Under the pieces are notes generated by a model. That model saw only the letters and a program-made list of their open reading frames with translations, did not search any database and was not told where the DNA came from. The translations under genes were made by a program, and so were the position numbers. This document shows positions 45,741-47,783 of a DNA stretch of 47,783 nt, one piece after another (within the stretch, counting starts at the first letter, position 1; each line of letters opens with the position of its first letter). The DNA lies in NCBI GenBank assembly GCA_012839585.1, contig DUNB01000105.1, forward strand, positions 1-47,783. The letters are read 5' to 3'. The stretch comes from Alcaligenaceae bacterium (GTDB taxonomy: Bacteria; Pseudomonadota; Gammaproteobacteria; Burkholderiales; Burkholderiaceae_B).

Positions 45741-45872
45741 AACAACCTAATAACCGATATGTGGGAATCCTTAGCATGGGGTTATGGGCAATTAAGCCGC
45801 AGCGGTGCGAACGTCGTGGCGCAGTTCATTGACTCGCACCACACAGCCCATTTAATGACTACTAAAAATTAA
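45741..45872 (+). pseudogene. Decayed C-terminal fragment of an SGNH/OafA-type acyltransferase
   Basis: Read in the frame of 45759, this stretch gives ITDMWESLAWGYGQLSRSGA then NVVAQF, ending at TAA 45870-45872. It aligns with the C-terminus of the acyltransferase at 34228-36144 (TDWEPLAWDYGHLSRGAAAY). The catalytic Asp and His of that DYGH motif are replaced (GYGQ). No start or upstream homologous part exists, since the AlgX-like gene occupies the space. Its 3' end overlaps the SapC-family gene by 11 bases. Confidence 0.7.
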
Positions 45873-46638
45873 ATTTTAATGTATCGTCATCGCCTAAACC
45901 TTCGCCAAACAAGGCATCTACATCGGCCGGTGCATCAATAGCTGGGTTATGTTTTTGTAGGCGCAATAATAAATGCCCCTGCTGCAAGGATAAATTCACC
46001 GCATAGGCAATGCCCAACGCCTGGGCCTGACGTAAGCCTAAAAAGTCCTGATCCGCTAAGGTCGCCAAGGCGGCTTCATTCAGACAATACAACCCATCAA
46101 GCTTCATGCCTAGTTGTTCGGTCAGTGCCGCAGGCCAAGGCATGAGCACATCGGCGTCCACCAGCGCCTGCACGGCTTTTTGGGTGCGTGCAAATAACGG
46201 CGAGTCTTTTTGAAGTTGGTCTTGAATGGCCTGCACCGCCGGAATCAACGAACCGTCGGCGTTCATCAGAGGTTGTGCACCGGGCTGATCCGCCGCCGCA
46301 GCCAATTTACCGTTCAGGTTAAATCGCAAAAAGGACAAATTGCCCACAGTGTGCAAATCAAAGTCATAAGTCGCTACCGAACGAGGCTGGTAACGCCCTA
46401 CCCACTGCCCCTGATGCACAAACAAATTATGTTGAGGCTGCAGACCCGCCACCGCCATCAACTGCCATTGACCATCGTGTTGTGCAATAGCCAATGGCAT
46501 AGTCGAAGCCACCGCAGCGAGCTCGCCTGCATGGATAGGGAGCAAAGGCTGCCCCGCCACATAGGTTAAATCCACCGGTGGAATCCAGCAAAAGGTGTCA
46601 TTTTGTTTTTTTGTTAAGATTTGGTAGTTTGCAGTCAT
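45862..46638 (-). CDS. SapC family protein
   Basis: A 258-residue protein matching the SapC pattern: PLLPIHAGELAAVASTMPLA, GLQPQHNLFVHQGQWVGRY, ADQPGAQPLMNADGSLIPAV and GMKLDGLYCLNEAALATL. SapC was named from S-layer-associated genes; its biochemical role is unknown. The ATG at 46638 is chosen because GGAG lies five bases before it; an extension to 46677 has no such site. It probably forms a pair with the unrecognised gene upstream, 63 bases away. Confidence 0.75.
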   Translation of the reverse strand: MTANYQILTKKQNDTFCWIPPVDLTYVAGQPLLPIHAGELAAVASTMPLAIAQHDGQWQLMAVAGLQPQHNLFVHQGQWVGRYQPRSVATYDFDLHTVGNLSFLRFNLNGKLAAAADQPGAQPLMNADGSLIPAVQAIQDQLQKDSPLFARTQKAVQALVDADVLMPWPAALTEQLGMKLDGLYCLNEAALATLADQDFLGLRQAQALGIAYAVNLSLQQGHLLLRLQKHNPAIDAPADVDALFGEGLGDDDTLKFNF

Positions 46639-46701
46639 GAGTGCTCCAGTCAATACATCACACCCCTTATCATACACCGCCTCTACCCTCTAAAAGACGC
46701 C

Positions 46702-47730
46702 TTACTCGATCAGTTTTAACCAGCCGTCGGCAAAGTGTAATTGCTCGGCATTCACGCCGCTCAATTGCAAAATGACAAAGTCTGGGTTGTGAGGAGAAAT
46801 GGAGTTGCTGGACTGACCGGCAAAGTCTACCATTTCGATCAGCAGCACGGTGTCCGCGCCCTGTTGCAGCACAAACATATCCAACACACCAAGACTACCG
46901 CCTAACGGTCCCGCCCTAAGGTCCGTGGTAGGTTCTAACCAATGCGCCTGCTCCACCAAGGTCCCAAAATACATGGCATCCGACCCATCAAAATGCTGCA
47001 CCGTTAGGGCTTGGCCACTGTACACAAACAAATCTGCTCCTGTTTGTTGCTCTGTGTCCAGCCGTCCTGTCGCTACCCCGTCCTCAACCCCCACCACGGC
47101 ATAGCCGGTATCTACAAAAGCCTCGGTAAAAAGCAGGCTTTGTTGTTGTTCGTCTTGCCACTGCTGAACCGCCTCATCCCACTGCTGCTGAGCCAACAGC
47201 GCCTGCTGATAGTCCTGAACGGTTTGATCAAAGGTTTTTAAGGCCTGTTTCGATGAAGCCAAAGCCCTCTGGTTCAGGTTAATTTTATACATCAGATGCC
47301 CGAGCTGGCTTTGATGAGGCTGCAAGGCTAAATCAAAGGTGTAGTCATCCAACTGCGTCAGGTTAGATCCAGCACCATTCACTTTCGCCAACTGATACAA
47401 AGGTGTCACGCTATCATCACTGCCTAAGGTTTTAGCCTGTGGAGCGGGTACCAACCCATCGGCCCCCTGCCGCATCTGCGTCACCAAAACCACCCCCGCA
47501 GGTAAACTGCCTTGCTGAATCAACCCCGTCCAACTAATGGGCGTATACACCTCGTCCTTATACTGATAGGGGCTAAAGCCCTCTTCTTTTAGGGCGCGAA
47601 CTACACCTTGATCAATGGCCTTAATCGCAGAGGGTTCTTTTTGGATTAAACGGTATAACGTACTGATGGCGACTTTTAGTTCCGGCGATGCATTACGCAC
47701 ATCCGGAGGCGGCTGGTCGGCGCCTTCCAT
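46702..47730 (-). CDS. Unrecognised protein, 5' end compromised by the terminal palindrome
   Basis: I do not recognise this family. The reading frame is open from the right edge; the ATG at 47730 sits exactly at the centre of a perfect palindrome, so the first ~18 codons may be unreliable and the true gene is probably longer. The reliable part (from ~47675 leftwards) encodes a Gln-rich protein with a helical stretch (LLAQQQWDEAVQQWQDEQQQ) and a beta-rich C-terminal half (GADLFVYSGQALTVQHFDGS, LHFADGWLKLIE). No signal peptide or membrane helix is visible. It is followed by the SapC-family gene. Confidence 0.5.
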   Translation of the reverse strand: MEGADQPPPDVRNASPELKVAISTLYRLIQKEPSAIKAIDQGVVRALKEEGFSPYQYKDEVYTPISWTGLIQQGSLPAGVVLVTQMRQGADGLVPAPQAKTLGSDDSVTPLYQLAKVNGAGSNLTQLDDYTFDLALQPHQSQLGHLMYKINLNQRALASSKQALKTFDQTVQDYQQALLAQQQWDEAVQQWQDEQQQSLLFTEAFVDTGYAVVGVEDGVATGRLDTEQQTGADLFVYSGQALTVQHFDGSDAMYFGTLVEQAHWLEPTTDLRAGPLGGSLGVLDMFVLQQGADTVLLIEMVDFAGQSSNSISPHNPDFVILQLSGVNAEQLHFADGWLKLIE

Positions 47731-47783
47731 GGAAGGCGCCGACCAGCCGCCTCCGGATGTGCGTAATGCATCGCCGGAACTAA
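47676..47783. repeat. Perfect 108-bp palindrome at the window edge
   Basis: Every base from 47676 to 47729 is matched by its complement from 47783 back to 47730, centred on CCATGG (47727-47732), with no spacer. It ends exactly at the last base of the window. A perfect fold-back at a contig edge is typical of an assembly or chimeric-read artefact. Confidence 0.95.

Noticed and set aside
47676-47783. Terminal palindrome as an inverted terminal repeat of a linear replicon or transposon
   Set aside because: The arms contain coding sequence, touch with no loop and end exactly at the window edge, which suits an assembly artefact better.

Overview
The window looks like chromosomal DNA of a betaproteobacterium of the order Burkholderiales, most likely family Alcaligenaceae. 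This is an inference from gene content and order: pilD-coaE-zapD, gpmA-envC-ctpA-moeB, rhodanese-grxC-secB-gpsA, rsmB-DUF4390-ntrY-ntrX, a DUF3460 gene and an orphan Bug-type binding protein. Base composition is moderate and coding density is high. I saw no rRNA, tRNA, CRISPR array or intact insertion sequence.

Layout. 1-2674 (minus): RND efflux genes mdtA and mdtB, with mdtB running off the left edge. 2697-4832 (minus): zapD, coaE and a prepilin peptidase whose N-terminal domain is degenerate. 4863-5758: an NlpE-like lipoprotein, then a stand-alone LuxR-type DNA-binding ORF whose ribosome-binding site lies inside a perfect 20-bp inverted repeat. 5890-7833 (minus): panC, scpA and a DUF3460 gene. 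7903-9726 (plus): a DHA2-type exporter and phnA/yjdM, followed by a terminator with an IS-end-like inverted repeat in its loop and then a degenerate ~17-bp tandem repeat. 10041-14632 (minus): gpmA, envC, ctpA, moeB. 14735-18056 (plus): rhodanese, grxC, secB, gpsA and a Bug protein. 18118-18939: a Fic-domain gene facing a small gene that resembles Fic antitoxins. 18977-20227 (minus): comF and trmL. 20274-21161 (plus): a BioC-like methyltransferase. 21226-26190 (minus): rsmB, DUF4390, ntrY, ntrX.

26643-33420 (plus) is a metabolic cluster: a LysR regulator, a class III aminotransferase, a YdiJ-type D-2-hydroxyglutarate dehydrogenase and a DUF1338/HglS-type 2-oxoadipate dioxygenase/decarboxylase. 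Together they would turn 2-aminoadipate into 2-oxoglutarate, the lower part of a lysine catabolic route. A gamma-type carbonic anhydrase follows.

34228-45872 is a cell-surface polysaccharide modification island. It holds an OafA-like acyltransferase with an SGNH domain, an AT-rich gtr-type glucosylation cassette with a DMT/ArnE-like flippase in place of GtrA, a double-domain GT2 enzyme, an RgpF-domain protein, an MBOAT plus AlgX/J-like O-acetylation pair, and the decayed C-terminus of a second SGNH acyltransferase. The window ends with a SapC-family gene and an unrecognised gene. Its 5' end runs into a perfect 108-bp palindrome at the right edge, which is best explained as a fold-back contig end.
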